From Basidiobolus heterosporus B8920 (Eukaryota > Basidiobolomycota > Basidiobolomycetes > Basidiobolales > Basidiobolaceae), in assembly GCA_000697455.1 (NCBI GenBank), contig JNET01033022.1, positions 1-20,975 on the forward strand: a DNA stretch of 20,975 nt. Direction: 5' to 3'. Position numbers and translations under genes: made by a program. Of this stretch, positions 1 to 8,440 are shown in pieces; position 1 is the stretch's first letter; each line of letters starts with the position of its first letter. Under the pieces are notes generated by a model, which was not told the origin of the DNA, made no database searches, and saw only the letters and a list, made by a program, of their open reading frames with translations.

Positions 1-788
1 TTCCTCAATGGATATATTATAGGATGGGTAATAGCCGTATACGTTTCACACACTGCGCCATGCAATTAGAAGTACCATACTCATTGTTTTGGCTGTTGAC
101 CTTAGGTGCTCAAGGTGTGTTTGCCGATTCAATGGTCAGTGCACCGATCAGCAGTTAATTTGATGCAATCAAAATATATTCCTGTTCAATGCCTCTTGTG
201 GCATGCAAATCCGCACTTATTCCTCATATCTCTACCTACACTCACGCCATCGGTATGCCTCCACCCACCCTCTCACTTTGCTAATCCCAACATTTCATCC
301 ACCATATCGCTCGACTTCTCGATCACCAACCAGCATGCAAAGTCTCCTGGCAAGAAGTGGCATCCTGTCACCTTTGGAGACTCTATGTGCCTATGTGGGA
401 GCTAAAGCGGGAGAACTCGATCCAACTGCCTCATTCGATATGTCTGGCCTGCTCTATTCCAGTGAAGCACTGTTTGGCTTTTGTCATGAGCGTGCAACGA
501 ATTCAATGAGGATCGGCAGCTTTCGATTGTATTAGATAATCATGAAGAGCCGATGAACTCGACCAGCCTTCTCATTGGCTCATCATTGTTCCCATTGCAC
601 CACCTGAATCGGCTGGATATAGCTTTTGCATGGTCCCTAAGGGTGCAAATCGGCAACCACACAGTGTATCGTTTGATACTCACTTCCATCCCAATGTATC
701 GAATGGCTAATTGCGTCATTCAATGCTTCATCTTGAGATACCTCAGATCTATCGGCCTATGAAGTCCACGCAAATAACTGCTCTGAAA
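1..788. other. Intergenic, upstream of first C2H2 gene
   Basis: No convincing gene. The open frames around 106-535 are rich in Ser, Pro and His, overlap one another and resemble no family I know. GATCGA, the core reported for White Collar complex binding in Neurospora, occurs on the minus strand at 319-324 and 417-422. Plain GATC also occurs near 145, 512 and 746. A regulatory role for the neighbouring C2H2 gene is inference. Confidence 0.5.
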
Positions 789-789
789 G

Positions 790-833
790 TATATAAGTTG
801 GCCACTGACCATCGAAAGCCACCAAACCAATCC
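790..833 (+). promoter_or_regulatory. Core promoter of first C2H2 gene
   Basis: TATATAA at 790-796 lies 111 bp before the start codon at 907. It is followed by GTTGGCCAC and then by CCAAACCAATCC at 822-833. The same order (TATAA, GGCC, CCAA-x-CCAA, TCC) appears upstream of the paralogous gene on the other strand at 8376-8338, which supports this as the functional TATA box rather than a chance AT run. The transcription start is not visible; about 820-830 would be usual spacing. Confidence 0.6.
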
Positions 834-906
834 ATACTCGAATTGAAGTACGCATCCTTTGACCAGTTTACTTTCCATTTGAACTCAGCCAAAGCACACA
901 TTAATC

Positions 907-1452
907 ATGAATCTTGGATATATTCTGAACCCCATTCCCACTGAGAGCCCACATTCCTCACCATACTCTAGCTTAGACTCCAGTAGAAGCTATAGCTCGG
1001 ACAGTGATGACCACTCAGGCACAAATAAAATGTTCAGCTGCTCCTGGGGCAACTGCCACAAGCACTTTCGTCGCAACTCAGACTTGATCCGTCATCGTAG
1101 GATCCACACGGGCGAACGGCCATTTGTCTGCAAAGAGTGCGGCAAAGGGTTCATTCAGCGCTCAGCGCTCACAGTCCACTTTCGCATTCACACTGGTGAG
1201 AAGCCACACGTCTGTGATTATCTCGGGTGCTCACGTTCATTCGGAGACTCATCTTCTCTTGCGCGTCATAAGAGAAGCCACCTTGGTATTCGGCCTTATG
1301 TGTGCCAATTTTCAGAATGCGGCAAGTCGTTCACTCGTCGTACCACCTTGGTCAAGCACCAACAGAAGCACTATGTTTCTTCACCTGTCCGCAATAATCT
1401 ACCTAATAGCTACCATATATCCGTCAGGGTTCCGGGAATCTTGGCGGAATAG
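907..1452 (+). CDS. Four-finger C2H2 zinc-finger transcription factor
   Basis: Intronless 181-residue protein, probably a nuclear DNA-binding factor. Four consecutive C2H2 fingers occupy about residues 46-156. Fingers 1, 3 and 4 have CX4C knuckles and finger 2 has CX2C; all have X12-H-X3-H spacing. Linkers 1 and 2 are the canonical HTGERP and HTGEKP; the third is HLGIRP. Recognition helices are RNSDLIR, QRSALTV, DSSSLAR and RRTTLVK. The short N-terminus starts with MNLGYILNP and then a Ser-rich stretch. The C-terminus ends with a LPNSYHISVRVP-like motif. Both end motifs recur in the paralogue at 7815-8315. The start at 907 is supported by that conserved N-terminus and an A at -3. Target genes cannot be named from sequence. 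CX4C fingers also occur in TFIIIA, GLI and Zap1 families, but this is a separate small protein. Confidence 0.9.
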   Translation: MNLGYILNPIPTESPHSSPYSSLDSSRSYSSDSDDHSGTNKMFSCSWGNCHKHFRRNSDLIRHRRIHTGERPFVCKECGKGFIQRSALTVHFRIHTGEKPHVCDYLGCSRSFGDSSSLARHKRSHLGIRPYVCQFSECGKSFTRRTTLVKHQQKHYVSSPVRNNLPNSYHISVRVPGILAE

Positions 1453-1608
1453 ATTGTATCTACAATATTATTGACTATTTATTGTTGAAACTCAGTAATC
1501 TTGGCTTCATATGTTCTATAACTAGATGATTGTAAATATTACATATACATTGACTGGTGAGATGTATCTATAGTAGCTCATTCACTTCATTCTACCTATA
1601 CAATTATT

Positions 1609-1614
1609 AATAAA
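1609..1614 (+). terminator. Candidate poly(A) signal, first C2H2 gene
   Basis: AATAAA lies about 157 bp after the stop codon at 1452 in an AT-rich stretch. It is the first canonical hexamer downstream. Fungal polyadenylation signals are loose, so this is only a candidate. Confidence 0.4.
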
Positions 1615-3002
1615 TTCCAAGCTTGAATCGAATTCTAATTGTTTTGCAGATTTTCAGGAGATTTAATATTTTAATGGGCTGTCAAAGTCATTTGTGTTGC
1701 TTGATATCTCTACAGTCCATCACTCAATATGGTTGGATCGAGACCTGCGAAGGCCACTCCAATCGCAGCTAAGGCGAAATCGAGATTGTTTTTATCGGCC
1801 GGAGTCTATGCTATCATCGATGTCAAAAGAAGTTTGTTACAAAATCATCTCAAGATATAACCTCATTTATGCCGATGCGTATTACGGAAGAGAAATTTGC
1901 AATGTTCCTGAAACCCAAAGCGAAGCTTGACTTCCTATACGGCTCATTGTTTAAGAGTCATTATATTGTTACTGAGACAGAACGATTGGTAGGCTGGTCA
2001 AATTTACGTCTCATGGTCAATATCTTCCTATGAGTCTGTTTATTTGATGGTATGAATATGTGCCACTTTGGGGATAGGTTTGAATTATTCTAAACGAGTG
2101 TCTTACATAATCAGTGGCCTCCATGTATACAGTGGTGTAACCAAAAGAAGCCAACCTCAACGGACATAACCGAGTGAAGATACATTTTTCCCATGGCATT
2201 CATAGCATAGATATTTTTTGGATTGGTGTTCATGCCTCGGTACTAATTAGCAAATGACTAGAGTATGAGGATTCAGTAGCACTTGTCAATAGTGCAAAAA
2301 TGAGTACAAACTCGAGTAAAAACTGGTTTCATCATCTCAATATGTTTGCTTGAGGATTAGATTTGTATTCAGAAGCCGCATTATTTTTTACTCACTTTCT
2401 TAGAATGGTCCGTGTTGTTTGGTTAGAAAGATGTGAAGTTTCAGGCCCTTAGAAGTGTGACATAGTACGAACCATTGGCTTTCATCGAAGCTTCTATGCG
2501 TGATGCCATTTGTGGGTTTTTTTCAGATGGAACAATAACGTTGAAGATCATCGCAGTATCTGTGCGTTGATCACATGCAATATAGGCGGTGAGGAGATTA
2601 TCGACGGGTTCCTAGCTACAGCACATTCAAGTTGATGGGTAGATTAGAGGCTCTCTAGAGCTGATGTCTTTCATTACTCAACAGAGTAGAATGGTTGCTG
2701 TATAGTGCAAGTTTCTTGTACATCAGCGATCTTGCTCTGTACCCTCTGTGGTTAAATACCAAGAATCGCTGATATGCCAGCTGATTCAGATTTCATGCTA
2801 ATATCAAAGATGTATACTAAATGCAATACCCAAAATATTCCCTGTGTTGACGTCGACCTGAAATTCAATGCTCACAAACAGACGCCGATTTCGATGGGCA
2901 CAGTCTGGATCGTCCAGAATAGAAATCATGTATAAAATAAGAGGTGATTCAGATATACAGCCATACTGATACCATATTCAAGCGCCGATTTGATTATGGT
3001 AA
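1615..3002. other. Intergenic, no gene recognised
   Basis: About 1.4 kb between the first C2H2 gene and the WC-1 upstream region. Open frames are short (under 80 codons) and show no family signature on either strand. A GATCGA lies at 1736-1741. An imperfect inverted repeat at 2721-2776 is listed separately. I see no other structure. Confidence 0.5.
2721..2776. repeat. Imperfect inverted repeat
   Basis: ATCAGCGAT at 2722-2730 is perfectly complementary to ATCGCTGAT at 2765-2773. The pairing extends through CTTG (2731-2734) against CAAG (2760-2763), with one unpaired base. The loop is about 25 nt. It could form a modest hairpin in DNA or RNA, but no function can be assigned and chance is possible. 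Confidence 0.35.
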
Positions 3003-3227
3003 TCGATCGAATTTTTCGTTCACTCTTCAATTTCTTATCGCATTTTCCCTCATCGGCAAATGTCATATTTGGGGTAGATGGAAATTGGCAGTGAGCAGTT
3101 GATCAAGTTTTTGTAAGTGGCCGATCGATTTCAGCAACTATACTCCGAGCATGGGTTAGGGTTAAATTACCAAATTTAGAGGGGAAAAGCAATTTTAAGA
3201 GATAGAATTGAAGGTGTGAATCGATCG
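3003..3227. promoter_or_regulatory. Cluster of GATCGA/CGATCG sites upstream of WC-1
   Basis: CGATCG occurs at 3004-3009, 3122-3127 and 3222-3227. Each overlaps GATCGA on one or both strands; 3003-3010 is the full palindrome TCGATCGA. They sit 560-790 bp before the WC-1 start codon. In Neurospora, White Collar complex sites have GATC-type cores with GATCGA as the reported consensus, and WC-1 family genes can be light-regulated. Autoregulation here is inference. For a roughly 40% GC sequence, about three CGATCG would be expected in the whole window, so three in 225 bp is notable but not decisive. Confidence 0.4.
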
Positions 3228-3788
3228 TAGAATGGGATTCCCTCAACACTCCTATCTCAGCTACATTAGTGATTTGATTTATGCTCAGTCAGCCATTCTC
3301 AGCCATTCACACCCATTCACACCCATACCCATACCTCTATATCAATCCATATGTGATTCATGTATATTGTATTGTGATCCTTGCTGGGTTAAACCCTTGA
3401 TTTGTTGTCACCAAATCTTGAGCTGATGGAATATATGAGGCCCATCCAAGCAGCAGCTGCTCTTTCATTAACAGAATCATTCCCTCTAAACAATCCTTCT
3501 TTGCTTTCTCATTGAGCTGAGATTGTTTCCCTTTAGCTACAGTCAATATAATATAATTGCGCTTGTACTGTAGTCACACTAGTGTTAAGTAAAAGAACGT
3601 CAACAGTAATCGTAGTATCGAGTAGTATTCAGCTACAAATATCGCACGGGTACGAGACAACCCAGATTAGGCTCTTCGAAACAACAATTACCTTACTTCC
3701 CAGAATCATTGAGAAGTGACAAGTCGAGAAACCTTTTTTACACCTGACGACCTTTCAAGCAACTGCTTGTTTATAAAACTGAGGTGTT
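3228..3788. other. WC-1 upstream region
   Basis: Probable promoter and 5' leader of the WC-1 gene. A short decanucleotide repeat lies at 3291-3335. TATAAAA at 3772-3778 is only 10 bp before the proposed ATG, too close to drive a transcript containing that ATG. It is therefore either a chance match or a hint that an internal start is used. No other gene is supported here. Confidence 0.45.
3291..3335. repeat. Short tandem repeat, 10-nt unit
   Basis: Units AGCCATTCTC, AGCCATTCAC and ACCCATTCAC run head to tail at 3291-3320, then degenerate into ACCCAT/CCCATA repeats to about 3335. It is an ordinary minisatellite-like tract, likely length-variable. Confidence 0.7.
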
Positions 3789-6700
3789 ATGTGCAATAAC
3801 TCTCAACCCTTCAATGGCTTCATGTTTCCAGTGCTATCCGAGAATTTGACACCGAATCCAAACCTCACTGGAGGAAGCATTCCTCAATATAGATCAGCTG
3901 AGGAACAAACTAACAACAGAAATATTGGAGAAATGTCCTCAACGTCTTCCAGGGAATTCCCCATGAGACCGGTAGAATTGTAAGTACCAAATTTGTAAGG
4001 TTCCCTTGGTTATTGTTATAGTCTTCCTTCGGTTTCGCTCTGTCCAGTTTCTGTAAAGCATTCTTCAAAGTCTCCCAACCAGCCTCGCTAAAGGTTAGAG
4101 TTTGAAATATAGAAAGAATAGCTTTGCTAGAATTTATTCGATGGAGATTCACTTCGGAATTTGGACCGATTTTGCATTCGATGAGATTTTTATTTCCACT
4201 CTTCTACTCTTCCTATTTCTCAAAATTCCCATGATTTTCATTCTTCTAACTAACATACGGCTCACTTTTTTAGTTGCAGCGAATCTGGCTCCTCATCCGA
4301 GTCTTCCAACGTTACACCAGGAATCGATTTCTCTCAAGAAACGCAGAGTCCCATGAGCCTTCCAAACATGTCTATCGAGCCTGTCCAGGCAGGAAATTAC
4401 ATGGAACACTCCGTTCCAGCGCCTGCACCAAACCACAATCACGATATGGGTGGCGAATTAGGTCTTCTTGACCTGGACATAGTAGACCCAATAGGGTACA
4501 CGGATCGCGATCAAGTTTCAGGTGAGTTCCTTTTAATATTGTTGAAGCCTTAGCTGCAGCCTTGATATTCATTATTTTGCAACTATAGATACCATGTGTG
4601 GAGCAGAGTCACTGGGATTTCCAGGCTTGTATTCCACGACCGGATTTGACATGATCACTATTTTGGTAAGGCATTGCTTGCAACCAAGTTCACAATTCGC
4701 TTATCTCACCATCATATGTGGCATCGCGATATGTCGATTACGTTGATTTTCGAATATATTCACTAATAGGTCTATTTTCATGTTCTTTTCTTTCTTTAGT
4801 CCAAGATTGCAAATAGGTCAGTACACATGGCAATATCTAGTCAAAATTGATGGCTTACTGATAATATGTCTTCCTTAGGCGCAACCCACAAATCAACATT
4901 GGCCCAGTAGACATGAGTTGTGCTTTCGTCGTTTGTAAGTTTTGCCTCGTATTTCTTCATTTGATTGGTGCTTAGCAATGTGGTAACTCATCCTTTCCTT
5001 CCTTAGCCGATGCTCGACAATATGACTTTCCTATCGTATATGCGACGCAATCCTTTGAAAGACTGACCGGCTATCAATATCATGAGACCATCGGGCGTAA
5101 CTGCCGGTTCCTTCAATCACCTGATGGGCAGGTTACTCTAGGATCACGTAGACGCCATACAGACAACACCACAGTATTCAATATGAAGAACTGTATCCTG
5201 CAAGGAAAGGAGATCCAAGTCTCCATGGTAAACTACAAGAAAGGAGGCCAGGTATAAGCAAGAAACATGCTTGATCCCAGACAACAAACTAATCAACTGC
5301 TTGATATAGCCATTCGTGAATTTGTTGACGATTATCCCGATATCTATGCACGGTGATGAGATCACTCATTATGTAGGCTTCCAAGTGGTAAGGACATTAT
5401 CAAGATAATGGTACCTGAATATCTATTGACACCCCCCTTTATCCAGGATTTGGTCGAGCAGCCACACGAGATTCTGGGGAAAATTAGGGATGGCACTTAC
5501 ATGGAGAACTTTACTTCAGCATCGAACTCTATCAATACGATCATTAGCTCAGGTGGGCCAAGCCCAGCTCGTTTCGTAACATTACTACTTATTAACCTAT
5601 TTCTAGGAATTCTTCAAAAACCGCTCCAAGAGCTCAATCAGTCCATGATATGCTCTAAAACAACCGAATTTCCTATCTCAAGTGAAGTTTATAAGATTCT
5701 TGGGGTCCCAGAGTCGGTGGACCATGATGTGGCTATGAGAATGTGGAATAATATGCTATTGGAAGAATCCGACGATTTTGTTCATGTTCTCTCTTTGAAA
5801 GGGATATTTCTCTATTGCTCTCCTTCATGCGAAGATATTCTAGGATATCGACCTGCAGAGCTAGTTGGCACACCACTTTCGGATATATGCGAGCCAAGTG
5901 ATTTGGTCCCAGTTTTGCGCGAACTCAAAGAAGCCTCACAGGATACCATCAGCATGATCTATCGTATAAAACGCAAAAATTCGGAATATATGTGGTTCGA
6001 AGCGCAGGGTCAGCTTCATCTGGATAAAAGTAAGAGCCGTAAATATGCTATTCTCACCGGAAGAGCCAGGCCAGTGTACAAGCTTTCACGAGAGATTATC
6101 GAGACTTGTGGTGGGTTCAATGACAAAGAATTCTGGTGTAAACTCTATTTAGATGGTATGATTTTGTTTGCAACCAGTTCGTGCCAAAATATACTTGGCC
6201 ATGCACCGTCTGAATTAGAAGGAACATCGCTTTATCAGTTAGTACGCTCGGATCGAACAACTGCACTTACTCGAGCCTTTCAACAAGCTGAGCAGGGAAT
6301 AACAGTGAAGCTGACACACAATATTCAAAACAAAAGAGGACAGTACATCAACGTTATCAGCACCTTTTACCCAGGAAACACTAGCCTTGATGGGAAACCA
6401 TCGTTCATTCTGTCCCAAACTCGAGAACACGACTGTTCTGATGAAAACTCTGATAGCTCTAATGACTCTTCTGCGCCGTCCCCCCAAACGAACAAGGTTT
6501 CCACAAATGAAGATAATGTATTCTCCTTACTCAACCTAAACCATAAAACGAACTGGCAGTACGAATTACATCAACTGAAGATGGCCAACCGTGCTCTAAG
6601 AGAAGAACTTGATACACTTGTTAATTCGAATAAGCGTCGTGTATGTTTTCCTTCAAATCCTCAATATACTAATATGTCACCACCCCCTTAAACTAACCCT

Positions 6701-6934
6701 ATTCTCATATAGAGAAAGAGATCTGCACCGACAAACAACTGCTGTACAATGTGCCAACGTAGAGATTCCCCCGAATGGCGACGAGGTCCACTGGGGCCGA
6801 GAACTTTGTGTAATTCGTGTGGTCTGAGTAAGTAACTAAACATAATGAAGAGCTTTTATATCTTGAATCTAATGCGATACTTATGACCTATCATAGAATA
6901 TGCCAAAACACTGCACGCAAACAAAGTTGAATAA
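3789..6934 (+). CDS. wc-1: White Collar-1 type blue-light photoreceptor and GATA transcription factor
   Basis: Flavin-binding blue-light sensor that, in fungi, acts in the nucleus with a WC-2 partner to activate light-induced genes. Eleven exons join in frame to 734 residues: 3789-3979, 4274-4521, 4589-4665, 4800-4816, 4879-4934, 5007-5251, 5310-5387, 5447-5552, 5607-6640, 6713-6827, 6897-6934. Every junction is GT-AG. The LOV domain (about 170-304) contains [12 protein letters not shown] with the photoactive Cys at residue 229, and is preceded by the WC-1 signature [12 protein letters not shown] domains follow at about 390-505 and 514-600. A likely coiled coil (about 655-680), a basic KRRRKR patch (682-687) and a GATA finger CX2CX18CX2C (Cys 695, 698, 717, 720) complete it. 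It is shorter than Neurospora WC-1 and stops 14 residues after the last Cys. The first exon and start are the least certain part; intron 1 (294 nt) is long for this gene. Confidence 0.93.
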
Positions 6935-6935
6935 A

Positions 6936-7609
6936 CCGAATTTCCACCAGGGAGCGTGAAAGCCGAAACTGGAGTTGGGTTCACGTATATACTAGGATAT
7001 TTAGACCAATTTATTATTGATCATAATCTATCAATCACGTTGGCCGTACATAATGATCCGAAAGACTCATAATCATCGCTTTCATTTTCCTTGTACATAA
7101 ATATTTGTCACACTTGAAAGGAGAGAATCCCGACTTTATTCTGCCCACTGTTCCGATTCCATTCTTTTGCACACCTTTCGAATTTTGCTTCTCGGGCACT
7201 ATATGAACTCTACTTTTGGGACTTACACTTATAAATTCGGTGTACATAGTTAAAATAATCCATCAACTTAATCACACTGACCCCTTGCTTTCTATGCTCC
7301 ATGTTCATACTCTGAAGTCAATCAGACCGTTTCATTTCCTCATCATCCATACCTTATCCACATCCACATCTATCACCCCTTCCCTTGCCAACTTTAGAAG
7401 TAAAAAAGAGAGCACACATATTCAAGCATTCCAATAAAAATCTTTTGAAAATCTCGCTAGGGGTAGAGTACAGCATGGTGTAGATCAACAGGTATTGGGA
7501 TCACGTTGGTGAGATTGAGGGTGGTCAAGGTGTAGGAGAATGAGACATCCAAGAACAGGATTCAGGTTCGATGGATGGTCATGGCCATGGTGATCATAAT
7601 AGCAAACGA
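6936..7609. other. Intergenic between convergent WC-1 and second C2H2 gene
   Basis: Contains the 3' flanks of two convergent genes. AATAAA overlaps the WC-1 stop codon (6930-6935), and another lies at 7433-7438. A 10-bp palindrome CATGGCCATG lies at 7580-7589. Open frames are short and unconvincing. No gene is supported. Confidence 0.5.
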
Positions 7610-7615
7610 TTTATT
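7610..7615 (-). terminator. Candidate poly(A) signal, second C2H2 gene
   Basis: AATAAA on the minus strand, about 200 bp after the stop codon at 7815. The spacing is similar to that of the paralogous gene (about 157 bp). Confidence 0.4.
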
Positions 7616-7814
7616 GAGATTTATAATTTTACCTAGTCCAATGCTCTTGGAATACGAACAAGCGAATGAATGGAGAGTGGGCAAAGAGTAAGTGAAGGAC
7701 GAGTAAAAAGAGAAGCGCAAAAAGAATATTTACATGGTCAAGATGGATATATGAATACATATGGGTATACTTTGTGTGGAGAGGGGAAAGAAGGGGAAGC
7801 TTGCTAAAGATAGA

Positions 7815-8315
7815 CTAATCTACTGGAATCTCCACATGATATGGCATAGACAATCTCTGAGGGGGTGTACATGGATTATTGAAGTGCTTGGCTTGGTGCT
7901 TCAATAAAGCAGGTCTTCTGGTGAATGCCTTGTCGCATCCCAGATATTGGCATTTGAATGGCCTTAGGCCATAATGACTCTTTTTATGTCTTGCCAAAGA
8001 AGAGGAATCGGTGAAAGAATGGTTACAGCCCGGATAGGAGCAGTGATGTGGTTTCTCTCCAGTGTGAGTTCGCAGGTGGACGGTGAGCGCAGAGCGTTGG
8101 ATAAATCTTTTCCGACACTTGATACATTCGTAGGGGCGTTCACCAGTGTGTATACGCTCATGTCGAATCAACTCAGAGTTACGTTTGAAGGATTTATGGC
8201 ATCCGACCCATGGGCAATTACATATCTTTATGTTACTAAATGAATTCTCGAATGCTATTAGTCCCGCATCGGAGGTGTGTAGTGAGCTGGGATTCAAAAG
8301 AAAGCACAAATCCAT
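7815..8315 (-). CDS. Four-finger C2H2 zinc-finger transcription factor, paralogue
   Basis: Intronless 166-residue protein, paralogous to the factor at 907-1452. Four C2H2 fingers lie at about residues 33-143. Their knuckle spacing (CX4C, CX2C, CX4C, CX4C) matches the paralogue, and so do the linkers HTGERP and HTGEKP; the third linker is HYGLRP. Recognition helices RNSELIR, QRSALTV, DSSSLAR and RRPALLK differ from the paralogue mainly in finger 4, so the DNA site is probably similar. I chose the ATG at 8315 over the upstream in-frame ATG at 8462 because MDLCFLLNP aligns with the paralogue's MNLGYILNP and a TATA box lies between the two ATGs. The C-terminal LSMPYHVEIPVD echoes the paralogue's tail. 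It converges on WC-1. Its role is a DNA-binding regulator; targets are unknown. Confidence 0.9.
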   Translation of the reverse strand: MDLCFLLNPSSLHTSDAGLIAFENSFSNIKICNCPWVGCHKSFKRNSELIRHERIHTGERPYECIKCRKRFIQRSALTVHLRTHTGEKPHHCSYPGCNHSFTDSSSLARHKKSHYGLRPFKCQYLGCDKAFTRRPALLKHQAKHFNNPCTPPQRLSMPYHVEIPVD

Positions 8316-8337
8316 GAAATTTGATTGAAACAGGTGA

Positions 8338-8376
8338 GGATTTTGGGTTGGCCTCGTAGGTGGGCCAGAATTTATA
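8338..8376 (-). promoter_or_regulatory. Core promoter of second C2H2 gene
   Basis: On the minus strand TATAAATT starts at 8376, followed by CTGGCCCACC and then GCCAACCCAAAATCC ending at 8338, 22 bp before the ATG at 8315. This mirrors the block at 790-833 upstream of the paralogue. A 34-nt pyrimidine-only tract (coding sense, 8419-8386) lies just upstream, as in many fungal promoters. A second TATAAATA at 8616-8609 is possible but lacks the shared downstream elements. Confidence 0.6.
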
Positions 8377-8385
8377 GGCGATGAT

Positions 8386-8419
8386 AAGGGAAAGAAAAGG
8401 AAGAAAAGGGAAAGAAAAA
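8386..8419 (-). promoter_or_regulatory. Pyrimidine-only tract upstream of TATA box
   Basis: 34 consecutive purines on the plus strand, hence C/T only in the sense of the second C2H2 gene, directly upstream of its TATA box. CT-rich tracts are common just upstream of transcription starts in fungi. If translated in the upstream extended frame this tract gives an artificial Leu/Phe-rich segment resembling a membrane anchor. Confidence 0.5.
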
Positions 8420-8440
8420 CCAGGCCAACCAGACCAACCA

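Noticed and set aside
106-535. Two overlapping open frames of about 100 codons
   Set aside because: Low-complexity Ser/Pro/His composition, mutual overlap and no family resemblance; they lie in the upstream region of a C2H2 gene.
3772-3778. TATA box for WC-1
   Set aside because: At 10 bp before the proposed ATG it cannot give a leader containing that ATG. It is kept only as a note on start uncertainty.
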